Below, in pieces: positions 24,919 through 34,192 of a stretch of 64,000 nt of DNA. The stretch is from contig NZ_LOJP01000002.1 of assembly GCF_001553785.1 (NCBI RefSeq), positions 241,804 to 305,803 of the forward strand, written 5' to 3'. Source of the DNA: Actinoplanes sp. TFC3 (GTDB taxonomy: Bacteria > Actinomycetota > Actinomycetes > Mycobacteriales > Micromonosporaceae). The position numbers were made by a program, and so were the translations under genes. The first letter of the stretch is position 1. The number at the start of each line of letters is the position of its first letter. The notes under the pieces are model-generated. The model ran no database searches. It saw only the letters and a program-made list of their open reading frames with translations, and was not told where the DNA came from.

Positions 24919-25553
24919 GACTCGATCCGGGTCAGCACGACCGTGGTGTCCTCCAGCTTGCCGGCAATCCGGCTGCGCCCGTGCGCGGTCATCCGGATGC
25001 CGGCGTGCTGCGGGATGTCCTGTAGCTGCGGTACGCCGGTGCCGGCGAACATCTGCGCGATCGCGGTGTGCGCCAGTGTGACCCGGTGGCCCGCGGCGCC
25101 CAGGCACACGATGTGCTTGCCCTCGGCCAGCAGCCGGACCGCGTGGTCGAGTTCGACGGTGAACGCCCCGGTCTCGCCGTAGCCGACCCACCGGGCCCGG
25201 CTGGTTTCGATGCCGCGCCGCACCGCTGCTTCGCGGCCCGGGATCGAGCAGCCGAGCACCCGCACCGGCACCAGCGAGCCGGCCGCGAAGTCGTCGACGG
25301 CCTCGATGGTCCGGTCGCTGGATCCGCCGTCCACCACCGCCACGCCCGTTGGCATGCCCAGCGTCAGCAGCCCGGAGGTGGCCTCGGTGAGCCGCTGTTC
25401 GATCTTGTCTTCCTCGTCGCGCACCGCCATGACCAGTTCGAGGTCCACCGGCGTGCCCCCGCGACCCGGTGGGCGTACGGTTCGTGCGCCCAGCAGCGGA
25501 CGCGTCACTGCCGTCCCCCGGATCTCGGTCTCCTCCATCAGAGGATGTCGCAT
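24915..25553 (-). CDS. GT2-like (GT-A fold) glycosyltransferase, short
   Basis: A 212-aa protein with the start at the ATG at 25553 (MRHPLMEETEI), six bases after GGAG; a longer start at 25571 is possible. DLELVMAVRDEEDKIEQRL and VAVVDGGSSDRTIEAVDDF fit the nucleotide-binding half of GT2 enzymes. The second half, with RARWVGYGETGAF, lacks a clear DxD and QxxRW, so it may be a partial or specialised transferase. First gene of the five-gene operon. Confidence 0.62.
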   Translation of the reverse strand: MRHPLMEETEIRGTAVTRPLLGARTVRPPGRGGTPVDLELVMAVRDEEDKIEQRLTEATSGLLTLGMPTGVAVVDGGSSDRTIEAVDDFAAGSLVPVRVLGCSIPGREAAVRRGIETSRARWVGYGETGAFTVELDHAVRLLAEGKHIVCLGAAGHRVTLAHTAIAQMFAGTGVPQLQDIPQHAGIRMTAHGRSRIAGKLEDTTVVLTRIES

Positions 25554-25793
25554 GGTCGGCTCCGCCCCCATTGCCCTTTTCGTCCGAGATCATTCTTGCC
25601 GCATATCGGGGGGTTGGGGGCCGGGAAACCGAGTCGTAACCACCTGACCGGTCATTTCGGGGACCGAGCGGCGTAGCCCAGAAGGGGTACCGGCGAATAT
25701 CTCGAAGTGGCTGCGAAAACCTGGCCGACATGGTTACCCCGTACTGATTAGTTGCCCGGTGTCACCGCTCGCGGCGCGGATTACCGTCAATGC

Positions 25794-26114
25794 GTGGACT
25801 TCACCCTCAGCACGATCCTGGTCACCCTGTGGTCGATCTTCGGTGGTCTGGGCTTCCTGATCCTGGCCGTCCTGCTGCACCGGCGCGCCGCCACGGCAAC
25901 CCGGATGCAGCCTGCACCTGACATCGAGGTCGAGCACCGCCGCTGGCTGGACGATCTGGCCGAGGCAGCTCCCGAACCGGTCGACGAGCTGTCCGACAGC
26001 GGCCGCCACCACATCCCGGTGGAGTTGCTGGACCTGCCGACGTACCGGTTGTACCCCGACCGTCTGGCCCGCGCCCGCGTGCACGGGCCAGACGTCGAAC
26101 CTCTGCAGAACTGA
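25794..26114 (+). CDS. Small membrane protein (106 aa), unknown
   Basis: From the GTG at 25794 (VDFTLSTILVTLWSIFGGLG) there is one N-terminal transmembrane helix followed by a soluble acidic tail ending HGPDVEPLQN. No ribosome site is clear, so a leaderless mRNA is possible. It is divergent from the GT2-to-Wzx operon and converges with the OmpA-like gene with only 7 bp between stops. Confidence 0.58.
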   Translation: MDFTLSTILVTLWSIFGGLGFLILAVLLHRRAATATRMQPAPDIEVEHRRWLDDLAEAAPEPVDELSDSGRHHIPVELLDLPTYRLYPDRLARARVHGPDVEPLQN

Positions 26115-26121
26115 GCCTGGA

Positions 26122-28611
26122 TCAGTAGCGGACGGTGACTTCGACGCGGCGGTTGTTTTTCTGCGGCTGACCCTTGAGCGGCCGCACGCCGCCGGCACCA
26201 ACGACCTTGATGCGCGACTTGACCCCGAGCAGCTTCAGATAGGTGCGCACCGCCGCCGCCCGGCGGGTGGCCAGGACCCGGTTGGCCCGGACCGCCGCGG
26301 GCGACTTCCGGTCGGTCTCGGTGTAGCCGGTGAGGGTGATCAGCTTCGCCGTTCGCAGCGAGCCGCGCATGTTGCGCAGCACGCTGCGGGAATGCGGCGT
26401 CAAAGTAGGCGCCAGATAGGGGAACCGCAGCAATCCGAGCGCGACGGTGTTGTTGACCGGCTTGGCCTGGCGCACGCTGCGGGTGGCGCAGGTGTCATCC
26501 AGCACGATGTAGCTGGTGTCCTGCACCGTCGTGCCGTCCGGAGCGGTGCCGCTGAGCACCAACCGGTGCAGACCACCGGTGACGCAGGCCTTGCGCGGCA
26601 TCGTGATCGTGGCGCGGAAGCCACCCAAGCTGTTGGTCCGGCCGGTGGCAACCACAATCGGCTCGGAATTCATGGTCAGCGTGTAGGCCGATGAAGCCTG
26701 CAGGCCGCCGCCGGTCAGCTGCGCGGTGGCCCCGACGAGCGGTGCGTTGACCGCGACCTGCAGCTGCAGGTTCAGGCGTACCGGGGCTTGCGGCGTGGGT
26801 TGCGGGGCCGGTTCCGGGGTGGGCGCTGGTGCCATCGGGGTGACGCTCGCCGACGCTGAGGCCGACGCGGGACCGGCCGCATTCACCGCTCGCACGCGGA
26901 CGTCGTAGGTGCGGCCGTTGACCAGCGAGGTGAGCGTTCCCGTACGGGTCCCGCCCTCGCCTGCACCGGTGGTGAGCGTGGCCCAGGTGCTGCCGCCATC
27001 GGTCGACACCTCGTACCCGGTGATGGGGCTGCCGCCGTCGTCCTTGGGCGCGGTGAACGAAAGCGTCGCCCGGGCATCGCCGGCCGTCGCGGTAAGCCCG
27101 ATGACCGCCCCGGGGGTGCTCACGGGTGGGATCACCGGCGGGATGACCGGCGGCTTCGCACCCTCCGGAGTGCCCGGAACAGCCGTGGTCGCCGAGCCGG
27201 GGCCCACCAGGTTCACCGCCCGCAGCCGTACCTGGTACGTCTTGCCGTTGCTCAGTGCGGTGATCTCAGCTTTGACCAGCTGGGTCCCGGAGGCTGCCAG
27301 GGCATGCCAGGTGTCGCCGTCGATCGAGTACTGGTAGCCGGTGATCGCGCTCCCGCCGTCGGTGGCGGGCACGACGAACGAGATGGCCAGCGCGGCATCG
27401 AGGCTCTTGACCGTCACGTCACGCGGCACACCGGGCGTGGTACGCGGGATGACCGTCACCGAGTCGCTCGAGAGGCTGGGGCCGGTGTCGTTGACGGCCC
27501 GGACCCGGACCTTGTAGGCCGTGCCGTTGATCAGCTCCGACAGGGTGGCCTTCCGGCTGTCGGCCGGCCCGGAGGTAGAGTCCAGCGTCTTCCAGGTGAC
27601 GCCGTCATCGATCGACACCTCGTACCCGGTGATGGGCACGGGGTATTTGCTCGACTTCGGCGAGAAGGTCAGCGTGGCGCTGGCGTCGCCTGCTTCGCCG
27701 GACAGATCCGTGGGCGGCTCCGGCGGCGGGCACCGCACGAAGGTCGCCTCGACGCTGCCCGAACCCGAGCGGTCGGAATACGAGTTGACCGTCGCGTTCG
27801 CCGGCGCCTTGTTGGAACCCCCACCACCACCGGCGGCGTGCTCATACTCGGCTTCGTCGACACCACCACCGCCGCCGCCGTACCAGCCGCCACCACCGCC
27901 ACCACCGGACGCGCCGTAGTTGAGCTCGACGTATCCTCCGCGACCGCCGTTGCCGGCCGATCCGGGCATCGCCGGGTCGAACCCGTTGGCCGAGGAGCCC
28001 GCGGTGCCATCGCCGACGAGGGTCGCACCGCCACCGCCGGTCGCGTTCCCCGACGGCGAAGCACTGGCTCCCTCACCGTTGACGGCACCGCCGCGGCCGC
28101 CGTCGGTGGAGTAGTTGACGTCACCACCGGCGCCACCACCACCGGCCGCGATGATGGTCGGAAGCGAATCATTGCCCAGGGTCACCGAGGAGGCGCCGCC
28201 ACCCGCGCCGCCCTCGAATCCCATCGAGGCAGCCGGGCCGGGCCGGCCCCCGGAGATCTGGCCACCGCTGATGCCACCCTGCGCACCAGAGGCTCCCACT
28301 CTGACGAGGTACGAGTCACCCGGGGAAACCCGCACCGTCGCGACAACCCGGCCTCCGGCGCCACCCACGCCACCGTGATCGCGAGCGTCCTCACCTTGGC
28401 CACCGCGGACGTCAAAAGCGATGGCGCAGGTGTTCGCGGGCACCGAATGGAACCCCGGTGCGTTGTAGGCGGTATCGACGATCGAGGGCCCCGGTCCCGC
28501 CCAGGCCGCGGACACCGGTGCGATCACCCAGGCCGATGCCGACACCAGCATGACTCCGGCGGTGAGGGCACACCGCGCCGACACGCACCGGCCAAGTTCC
28601 GCAGGTTTCAT
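26122..28611 (-). CDS. Large secreted protein: Gly-rich domain, three FN3 repeats, OmpA-like C-terminus
   Basis: An 829-aa protein with an N-terminal signal peptide (ending AAWAG). Residues ~45-290 are a Gly-rich domain with AFDVRGGQGEDARDHGG and many GGGG runs, similar to the ALK/LTK-type Gly-rich fold. Three fibronectin-III repeats follow (each ending V.VRAVN..GP). After a Pro-rich linker and an Ig-like stretch, the last ~100 residues are OmpA-like: LITLTGYTETD, VLATRRAAAVRTYL and NNRRVEVTVRY. The OmpA fold suggests peptidoglycan binding, although the usual GYTD Asp is Glu here. It is probably a surface adhesin or wall-attached matrix protein. Confidence 0.82.
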   Translation of the reverse strand: MKPAELGRCVSARCALTAGVMLVSASAWVIAPVSAAWAGPGPSIVDTAYNAPGFHSVPANTCAIAFDVRGGQGEDARDHGGVGGAGGRVVATVRVSPGDSYLVRVGASGAQGGISGGQISGGRPGPAASMGFEGGAGGGASSVTLGNDSLPTIIAAGGGGAGGDVNYSTDGGRGGAVNGEGASASPSGNATGGGGATLVGDGTAGSSANGFDPAMPGSAGNGGRGGYVELNYGASGGGGGGGWYGGGGGGVDEAEYEHAAGGGGGSNKAPANATVNSYSDRSGSGSVEATFVRCPPPEPPTDLSGEAGDASATLTFSPKSSKYPVPITGYEVSIDDGVTWKTLDSTSGPADSRKATLSELINGTAYKVRVRAVNDTGPSLSSDSVTVIPRTTPGVPRDVTVKSLDAALAISFVVPATDGGSAITGYQYSIDGDTWHALAASGTQLVKAEITALSNGKTYQVRLRAVNLVGPGSATTAVPGTPEGAKPPVIPPVIPPVSTPGAVIGLTATAGDARATLSFTAPKDDGGSPITGYEVSTDGGSTWATLTTGAGEGGTRTGTLTSLVNGRTYDVRVRAVNAAGPASASASASVTPMAPAPTPEPAPQPTPQAPVRLNLQLQVAVNAPLVGATAQLTGGGLQASSAYTLTMNSEPIVVATGRTNSLGGFRATITMPRKACVTGGLHRLVLSGTAPDGTTVQDTSYIVLDDTCATRSVRQAKPVNNTVALGLLRFPYLAPTLTPHSRSVLRNMRGSLRTAKLITLTGYTETDRKSPAAVRANRVLATRRAAAVRTYLKLLGVKSRIKVVGAGGVRPLKGQPQKNNRRVEVTVRY

Positions 28612-28851
28612 CTCAATCCCCCGTCATCGCGATAACTCCCCTGGACGGTAGATTGCGCGCAGACCAGACAAAGGCCACTTTCACATTTCTGCGACGCTCG
28701 CTGACGCCGCGAGGCCGGCCCGGAATTGCAACGTCCGGACGGATACCACGAGTTCGGCCAAAAGTATGAGGGTCCGGCATTCGCCCCCGGCAGGCATTTG
28801 CGGCGGTTCAAGGTGGTTTCGACCGTTAGAACCGTACGAGGGGAACAGGCA

Positions 28852-29589
28852 ATGCGAAAACGCTGGGCACACCTGACGGCCGCCACCGTGGTGGCCGCGC
28901 TGGCCGGCACCGGACTTTCCACCCCCGCGCTCGCGCAGACGGGGCCCACGAAGGTCATCAGCTACGCCGGCTTCGGCCAGGGCCCGAGCCTGCACAAGGT
29001 CGGCAGCGCGAGCATCCACGGCTCGAGCCTGCGGCTGACCAGCGGCACCAAGCGCCTGGCCGGCGCGGCCTGGTCGAAGACCAAGCTCAACGCCAAGCAG
29101 TCGTTCGAGACGGCGTTCGACGTCTCGATGACCGGCGAGGTCGGCCACGCCGACGGCGTTGCGTTCGTCCTGCAGAACGACGGCCCGAAGGCGAAGGGCG
29201 GGTACGGCGGCAGCCTCGGCTACGGCGGCATGACCCACAGCGTCGCGATCGAGCTCGACACCTTCAAGAACCCCAACGATGTGGACAACAACCACATCGC
29301 CGTGGTGACCGGCGGGGCCTCGGACGCGGCCCAGCCGATCGTGGCGTCGAGCCCGATCATGATGTTCGGCCAGACGGTGCGGGTGCGCATCACCTGGCTC
29401 GCCGGCACCAAGACCCTCAAGGTCCGGGTCCGGGCGGTCGGCGGCAGCCAGGAGTACAAGGTGCTGGACAAGAAATTCGACCTGCGCAAGGCGCTGGGCT
29501 ACACCAAGGCGTTCGCCGGCTTCACCGGTGGCACGGGCGAGGACGTCTCGGTCCAGGAAATCAACAACTGGTCCGTCAAGGTCTGGTGA
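28852..29589 (+). CDS. Secreted L-type (legume-lectin-like) lectin, copy 1
   Basis: A 245-aa protein from the ATG at 28852 after GAGGGGAA. Signal peptide to about residue 28 (ALA-Q). The lectin fold is shown by GHADGVAFVLQND (D101) and the metal site AIELDTFKNPNDVDNNHIAV with E134, D136, N140, D143 and H148. It should bind a polysaccharide with Ca/Mn. It is divergent from the Gly-rich/FN3 gene. A second copy of the family is encoded at 59551-60312. Confidence 0.84.
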   Translation: MRKRWAHLTAATVVAALAGTGLSTPALAQTGPTKVISYAGFGQGPSLHKVGSASIHGSSLRLTSGTKRLAGAAWSKTKLNAKQSFETAFDVSMTGEVGHADGVAFVLQNDGPKAKGGYGGSLGYGGMTHSVAIELDTFKNPNDVDNNHIAVVTGGASDAAQPIVASSPIMMFGQTVRVRITWLAGTKTLKVRVRAVGGSQEYKVLDKKFDLRKALGYTKAFAGFTGGTGEDVSVQEINNWSVKVW

Positions 29590-29597
29590 TCATCACT

Positions 29598-29635
29598 GTT
29601 CAGCCGGCTGCCTTCACGCCGGCGGCCGGCTGAAC
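29598..29635. terminator. 11-bp perfect hairpin between lectin and VOC genes
   Basis: GTTCAGCCGGC (29598-29608) pairs with GCCGGCTGAAC (29625-29635), with a 16-base loop. It lies at the convergent ends of the lectin and VOC genes and includes the VOC stop region, so it can serve both strands. Confidence 0.7.
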
Positions 29636-29967
29636 AGGTTCACGACATTGCCGTCGGGGTCGCGTAGTAGCAATGACCGGTTGCCCCACGGCATGGTGGC
29701 CGGTTCCTGCACGACGTCCTCATCGAGTTCCTTGAACAAAGCGTCCACATCATCGACCAGGAACTCGATGAGCACCGACCGGTTCTGTCCCGGCTGCGCG
29801 AACGGCCCGACCGTCCGGGTGCTGCCGATCGCCAGCGTGGCGCTTTCAGTTTGCAGTTGAGCAAAGTCCTCGGTGGCCCAGGCCGCCTTCAGCCCGGTGA
29901 CGCGCTCGTAAAAGCCCACGAGCCGGGCCACATCCTCGGTGATCACGCGAATCGAAACGAAATTCAT
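29614..29967 (-). CDS. VOC family protein
   Basis: A 117-aa single-domain glyoxalase-fold protein: IRVITEDVARLVGFYERVTG at the N-terminus and SLLLRDPDGNVVNLFSRP at the end. Metal ligands of glyoxalase I are not all obvious, so the function is open. It has its own short transcription unit. Confidence 0.83.
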   Translation of the reverse strand: MNFVSIRVITEDVARLVGFYERVTGLKAAWATEDFAQLQTESATLAIGSTRTVGPFAQPGQNRSVLIEFLVDDVDALFKELDEDVVQEPATMPWGNRSLLLRDPDGNVVNLFSRPPA

Positions 29968-30008
29968 ACCGGCACGCTAAGCCCAAACCCGGACAGGTCC
30001 GGTCCGCC

Positions 30009-31661
30009 TTACGCAGATGCCCTGCCGCGCAACTCCAGCGCAATTTGCGACGCATCGAGGTTGGCAAGCTCCTCGGCCAGCACATCGGCGTCAAACGTCC
30101 CGTGATCGCGCGCATCCAGCAGAGCCGAACGCTGCGCCGCAATGACCGTGAGCCGATGCTTCATCGCCACCGCGAACCCTTGCTCGCGCGGCGGTTCCGG
30201 CATGGCTTCGGCTTCGTCGCGCAGGAGCTGCATGATCCGGGTACGTTCACCGCTCACCTGTTCCTCGACAGCGCCCGGATCGACCCGGGGCGTAATGACG
30301 CGTAACAGCGGACCGATGGTGCCGCCCTGCACGAGCAGCGACATCGCCGCCACTGCGAACGCGATCAGCACCAGCACCGAGCGCTGCGGCGTGTCCTCGG
30401 GCAGCGTCTGCGCGGCGGCCACGGTCACCGCCCCGCGCATGCCCGCCCACACCACCGCGGTGCCTTCGCGCCAGCCCAGCGGCTCGCGCAGGAAGTATTC
30501 GATGTCGGCGAGAGCCTGGGTGAGCCGGAAAGCGAACCGGTCGAGGTCGCGCTCCGACGCCGGTTTGGCTCGACGGTTCACCTCGCTGAACGCTGCTTGC
30601 TTACCTTCGGGCGTACCCATCTGATCGTGCATTGTTTGCACTCGGGTCCGTACCTTCATGCCGTGCCGGGACCGGCTGGCCAGCACCCCCAGCAGCGGCC
30701 CCACATAGGCCGCGCGCACCGCAATGGTGAGAATCAGCGCTCCCGCCGCGACCAGCACCGCAGTTCCCACGCCCGCGTGGTCGTCCTGCACGTGCTTGAC
30801 GATCGACTGGATCTGCAGCCCCATCGTCAGGAAAACAGCGCCCTCCAGCACCAGCTCCACGGTCCGCCAATTCTGCGAGTCCGACAGCCGGTTCCGCGCC
30901 GACAAATCCCGCGGCGCCCGGAACCCGGTCACCAGCCCGGCGACCACCGCCGCCACCAATCCGGATGCCCCGAGCAGCCCCGCCGGTACGCACGCGATAA
31001 ACGGCACCGCAAAGGAAATCACCGTGTTGACAGTCGAATCCGTCACCCGCCGGCGCACCGCGAGGTTGAGCCACCCCACCACCACCCCGATGATCAGCGC
31101 CACGACCACCGAATAGGCGAACGTGCCTACCGCGCCCCACAGCGAAAAGGAAGCAGCCCCCGCCACAATCGCCGTCCGCAGCAGAACCAGTGCCGTCGCA
31201 TCGTTGAGCAGGCTTTCCCCGTCGAGCATCGCCACGACCCGCTTCGAGACCGAGGTCTGCTTGATGATCGAGGTGGCCACCGCGTCGGTCGGGCTGACAA
31301 TCGCGCCCAGCGCCACGCCCCACGTGAACCCCAGTTCGGGAACGGCCACCGTGAAAAAGAGGCCAAGCACGAGCGCGCTGGCCACCACAAGGAGTACGGA
31401 CAACCCGCTGATAGCCCCGAACTCCCGCCGGAAATTCATCGCCGGCATGGAAACCGCCGACGAGTAAAGCAGCGGCGGCAGCACCCCCTCAAGAATCCAC
31501 TCAGGGTCAATCTCCACCGCGGCGAACGCCGGAAGAAAGCTGACCCCCACCCCGATGGCCACCAGCACCAGCGGAGCAGCAATCCCCAGCCGCGGCCCCA
31601 CAACAGTCGCAGCCGCAATCACCAGCAGCGCAGAAACCATGACAACGAGCAGCTCAGTCAC
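30009..31661 (-). CDS. Na+/H+ antiporter, CPA1 (NhaP-like) family
   Basis: A 550-aa protein with about 12 transmembrane helices followed by a ~100-residue cytoplasmic tail. LPPLLYSSAVSMP, GAIVSPTDAVATSII and DGESLLNDATALVLL are CPA1 signatures carrying the transport aspartates. It exchanges Na+ or K+ for protons. The tail holds Glu/Arg-rich helices that may regulate pH response. Confidence 0.9.
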   Translation of the reverse strand: MTELLVVMVSALLVIAAATVVGPRLGIAAPLVLVAIGVGVSFLPAFAAVEIDPEWILEGVLPPLLYSSAVSMPAMNFRREFGAISGLSVLLVVASALVLGLFFTVAVPELGFTWGVALGAIVSPTDAVATSIIKQTSVSKRVVAMLDGESLLNDATALVLLRTAIVAGAASFSLWGAVGTFAYSVVVALIIGVVVGWLNLAVRRRVTDSTVNTVISFAVPFIACVPAGLLGASGLVAAVVAGLVTGFRAPRDLSARNRLSDSQNWRTVELVLEGAVFLTMGLQIQSIVKHVQDDHAGVGTAVLVAAGALILTIAVRAAYVGPLLGVLASRSRHGMKVRTRVQTMHDQMGTPEGKQAAFSEVNRRAKPASERDLDRFAFRLTQALADIEYFLREPLGWREGTAVVWAGMRGAVTVAAAQTLPEDTPQRSVLVLIAFAVAAMSLLVQGGTIGPLLRVITPRVDPGAVEEQVSGERTRIMQLLRDEAEAMPEPPREQGFAVAMKHRLTVIAAQRSALLDARDHGTFDADVLAEELANLDASQIALELRGRASA

Positions 31662-31780
31662 AAGATCAGCCTGTCAGCAACACCCCGTTCGATTCCTGCG
31701 TTCCGCCAAGGTCAGATGACCACCCGTACCGTGCGCGCCTCTTCTGATCCGGAGCTCCGAGCCACCTACTCTCAGGTCTC

Positions 31781-32389
31781 ATGGGCGCGAAAACGGCACT
31801 ACTGGCATTCTCCGACGGCGACTTGCGACCGGCATTGCTGGGCGCGACAAAGTCCTCCCCAGCCGAGGCAGAAGCCTTCGTGCGACAAGCCTTCCCCGGG
31901 TACGTCCTCACTCCCGCTGACGACATCACGCTCTTCGAGACGTACCCTCCGGACGACGTCACCTACGCCACGGTCTTACCCGGCGCCGAGCTTTTGTGCG
32001 ACCGCAGCCTGATGCTCGACCGCCCCTCCGAACTACCCGAGCACCTTCGCCACATCGGTGCAGGCAGGCGCGTCGTCCTGCACGGCATGCACTCGGCCGT
32101 CGACTGGCTGGGTTTCGCGGTCTGGGAGAGCGGTGCCCTGGTCCGCTCGCTGAGCCTGTCCCCAGACGGCGGCATCCAGGAAAACCTCGGCGACCCGTAC
32201 GACTTCGAGCGCGCCTTCTGGGCCGGCGAGCACCCCGTCGACAGCTCGTACCCCCTGCCGTTTCATCCTCTCGAACTCGGCGAGGCAGCCCTGCGCGCCT
32301 TGTTCGGCTTCATCCTCGAAGGAACTCCCGCCCCCGACGACCTCGATGCCGACAGCGTCCACCTGCACGCCTTCAGCAGGAGCCGTTGA
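31781..32389 (+). CDS. Hypothetical protein, DUF6928-like
   Basis: A 202-aa cytosolic protein starting MGAKTALLAFSDGDLRPALL. The N-terminus and the middle CDRSLMLDRPSELPEHL resemble an actinomycete family that I recall as DUF6928; the number is from memory. No catalytic motif can be named. It diverges from the antiporter gene. Confidence 0.66.
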   Translation: MGAKTALLAFSDGDLRPALLGATKSSPAEAEAFVRQAFPGYVLTPADDITLFETYPPDDVTYATVLPGAELLCDRSLMLDRPSELPEHLRHIGAGRRVVLHGMHSAVDWLGFAVWESGALVRSLSLSPDGGIQENLGDPYDFERAFWAGEHPVDSSYPLPFHPLELGEAALRALFGFILEGTPAPDDLDADSVHLHAFSRSR

Positions 32390-32433
32390 ACCAGAACGCC
32401 GCCGCCACGACCCGCAAACCCGCGCCCGCATCT

Positions 32434-32661
32434 CTAGGCGTCCTCGGCCACGCCATCCCCGTCCACCTGGCGACGAGATGAGCGAACCCACACCACGAAA
32501 CCCACGCTCACAATCGCCATGAGCACAGCCAGCCCACCCCAGGCCCACCGCGCAAACGAATCGTCAGCCATGAAAGCCCGGAACCCGGCCACCCCGGCCA
32601 GCCCCAGCGGACCGAGGCCGTACCACTCGTTGTAAGTAAGGTTGTTGAACTCCTGTCGCAT
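32434..32661 (-). CDS. Small membrane protein (75 aa)
   Basis: One or two hydrophobic segments (LGLAGVAGFRAFMA and LAVLMAIVSVGFVVWV) between a polar N-terminus MRQEFNNLTYNEW and a charged tail. It starts 4 bp after the stop of the WYL regulator, so it is likely co-transcribed. Function unknown. Confidence 0.6.
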   Translation of the reverse strand: MRQEFNNLTYNEWYGLGPLGLAGVAGFRAFMADDSFARWAWGGLAVLMAIVSVGFVVWVRSSRRQVDGDGVAEDA

Positions 32662-32665
32662 GGAC

Positions 32666-33631
32666 TCACCCTAAGGTCGCAGCGCTCGTGAACCGGCGGC
32701 CCAATTTCTCGCACGCCGCCCTCAGCTCCTCCGGCCCCACCACCTCGAACGAAGCGTCGAATCGCGCGAACCCCGCCGCCAGGCTCCCCCATGACCACGA
32801 TCCCAACGTCAGCCGGCACCGCTGCTCGCCCAGCGCCTCCACGATCCCGTCCCGCGTGTAGGCCGCCACCACCGAGGCTGCCAGCGGGAGAGTCGCCGAG
32901 CCGCGGCAGGGCCATCGTCCCGAGTCGTCCACCGAACCCCGGAACCGGCTCGTCACGAAGGTTGTCACGTCACCGCCGGGTAGTTCCCGGGGCACAAACC
33001 GAGGCCCGTTGGGGGTACGCAACCGCAGTCGATCAACCCGGAACGTACGCCAATCCGCTCGGTCGAGGTCCCACGCGACCAGGTACCAGCGTCCATCCCA
33101 GGTGACTACGTGGTGGGGCTCGGCGCGGCGCGGATCGTCCTCGGTGCCGTAGTAGAACCGCAGCACCTCGCGCGCGTGCACAGCAGCACCCAAGGCCAGC
33201 AGCACATCGCCGTCCACAGCCGAGTCCGGTTGCGTCGTCGGCCTCGGCACCGCAGTAACCTCCAGGGCACTGATCCGGTTGCGCAGCCGGGCCGGCAGCA
33301 CCTGGCGGATGGTGGTCAGCGCCCGCGCCGCCGCCTCGGCCAGGCCGTTATCGGGGGTCGAGGCGGACACCTGCAGCGCGACAGTCAGCGCCACCGCCTG
33401 CTCATCATCGAACAGCAGGGGCGGCAGTTCCGTTCCGGCGCTGAGCCGGTACCCGCCGTCCGGGCCTTTGATGGCGGCGATGGGATAGCCGAGTTCGCGC
33501 AACCGGTCCACGTCGCGGCGCACGGTGCGCAAGCTGATGTCGAGACGGTCGGCCAGCAGGGTCCCGGGCCAGTCGCGGCGGCTCTGCAGCAGGGAGAGCA
33601 GGGCCAGCAGGCGCGCGGAAGTCTTCGGCAT
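32666..33631 (-). CDS. WYL-domain HTH transcriptional regulator
   Basis: A 321-aa protein from the ATG at 33631 (MPKTSARLLALLSLLQSRRD). The N-terminal winged helix has ISLRTVRRDVDRLRELGYPI; the WYL core is HHVVTWDGRWYLVAWDLDR and then RTFRVDRLR. These regulators sense nucleic-acid or small ligands. It is divergent from a VOC gene, a recurrent actinomycete pair in which the regulator controls its neighbour. Confidence 0.88.
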   Translation of the reverse strand: MPKTSARLLALLSLLQSRRDWPGTLLADRLDISLRTVRRDVDRLRELGYPIAAIKGPDGGYRLSAGTELPPLLFDDEQAVALTVALQVSASTPDNGLAEAAARALTTIRQVLPARLRNRISALEVTAVPRPTTQPDSAVDGDVLLALGAAVHAREVLRFYYGTEDDPRRAEPHHVVTWDGRWYLVAWDLDRADWRTFRVDRLRLRTPNGPRFVPRELPGGDVTTFVTSRFRGSVDDSGRWPCRGSATLPLAASVVAAYTRDGIVEALGEQRCRLTLGSWSWGSLAAGFARFDASFEVVGPEELRAACEKLGRRFTSAATLG

Positions 33632-33654
33632 GAATGCGAGCCTGCCGCAAGTAG

Positions 33655-34128
33655 GTGACACTACCTGGCACGTACCCTGCGAATCATGCTCTTGTCAGCA
33701 AGCGGGACGCATCGGGAGCCATCATCCACCTCAACTTCGAGGACAGCGCTCGGGCGGCGCTGGAGTTCTACCGGTCGATCTTCGGCGGGCAGCTCACCGC
33801 GTTCACCTACGCCGACAGCCAGCGGGTCGAGCACCCCGCCGACGCCGGCCGGATCACCTGGTGCGAGGTCCGGGCCGGGAACGGATTCCACGTCATGGCG
33901 TACGACATACGCGAAAGCCAGTCCCACAACGCCGGCGACCGCGCCTTCTTCGTGTCGATCCGGGGCAAGGACGCCGACAAGATCAGCACCTATTGGAAGG
34001 GCCTGGGCCAGGACGCCACCATCATCGAGGACCCCGCCCCGGCCGGCTGGTCCCCGCTCTGCGGCATGCTCAAGGACCGCTTCGGCGTCACCTGGGTCCT
34101 GGACGTGGCCGTCGACTACCCCGCCTGA
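33655..34128 (+). CDS. PhnB/VOC-like protein
   Basis: IIHLNFEDSARAALEFYRSI and AFFVSIRGKDADKISTYW identify a PhnB-type VOC protein, about 157 aa from the GTG at 33655. Relatives begin near the IHLNF position, so the first ~22 residues may be untranslated leader; no ATG or GTG lies there in frame, leaving the true start open. Divergent from the WYL regulator with only 23 bp between starts. Confidence 0.78.
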   Translation: MTLPGTYPANHALVSKRDASGAIIHLNFEDSARAALEFYRSIFGGQLTAFTYADSQRVEHPADAGRITWCEVRAGNGFHVMAYDIRESQSHNAGDRAFFVSIRGKDADKISTYWKGLGQDATIIEDPAPAGWSPLCGMLKDRFGVTWVLDVAVDYPA

Positions 34129-34192
34129 GCAGCCAAGCGGGAACGGCGGCGCCGCGGTGTCGCCGACCGGGCTCTGGCCTGAGACGCTTCAC

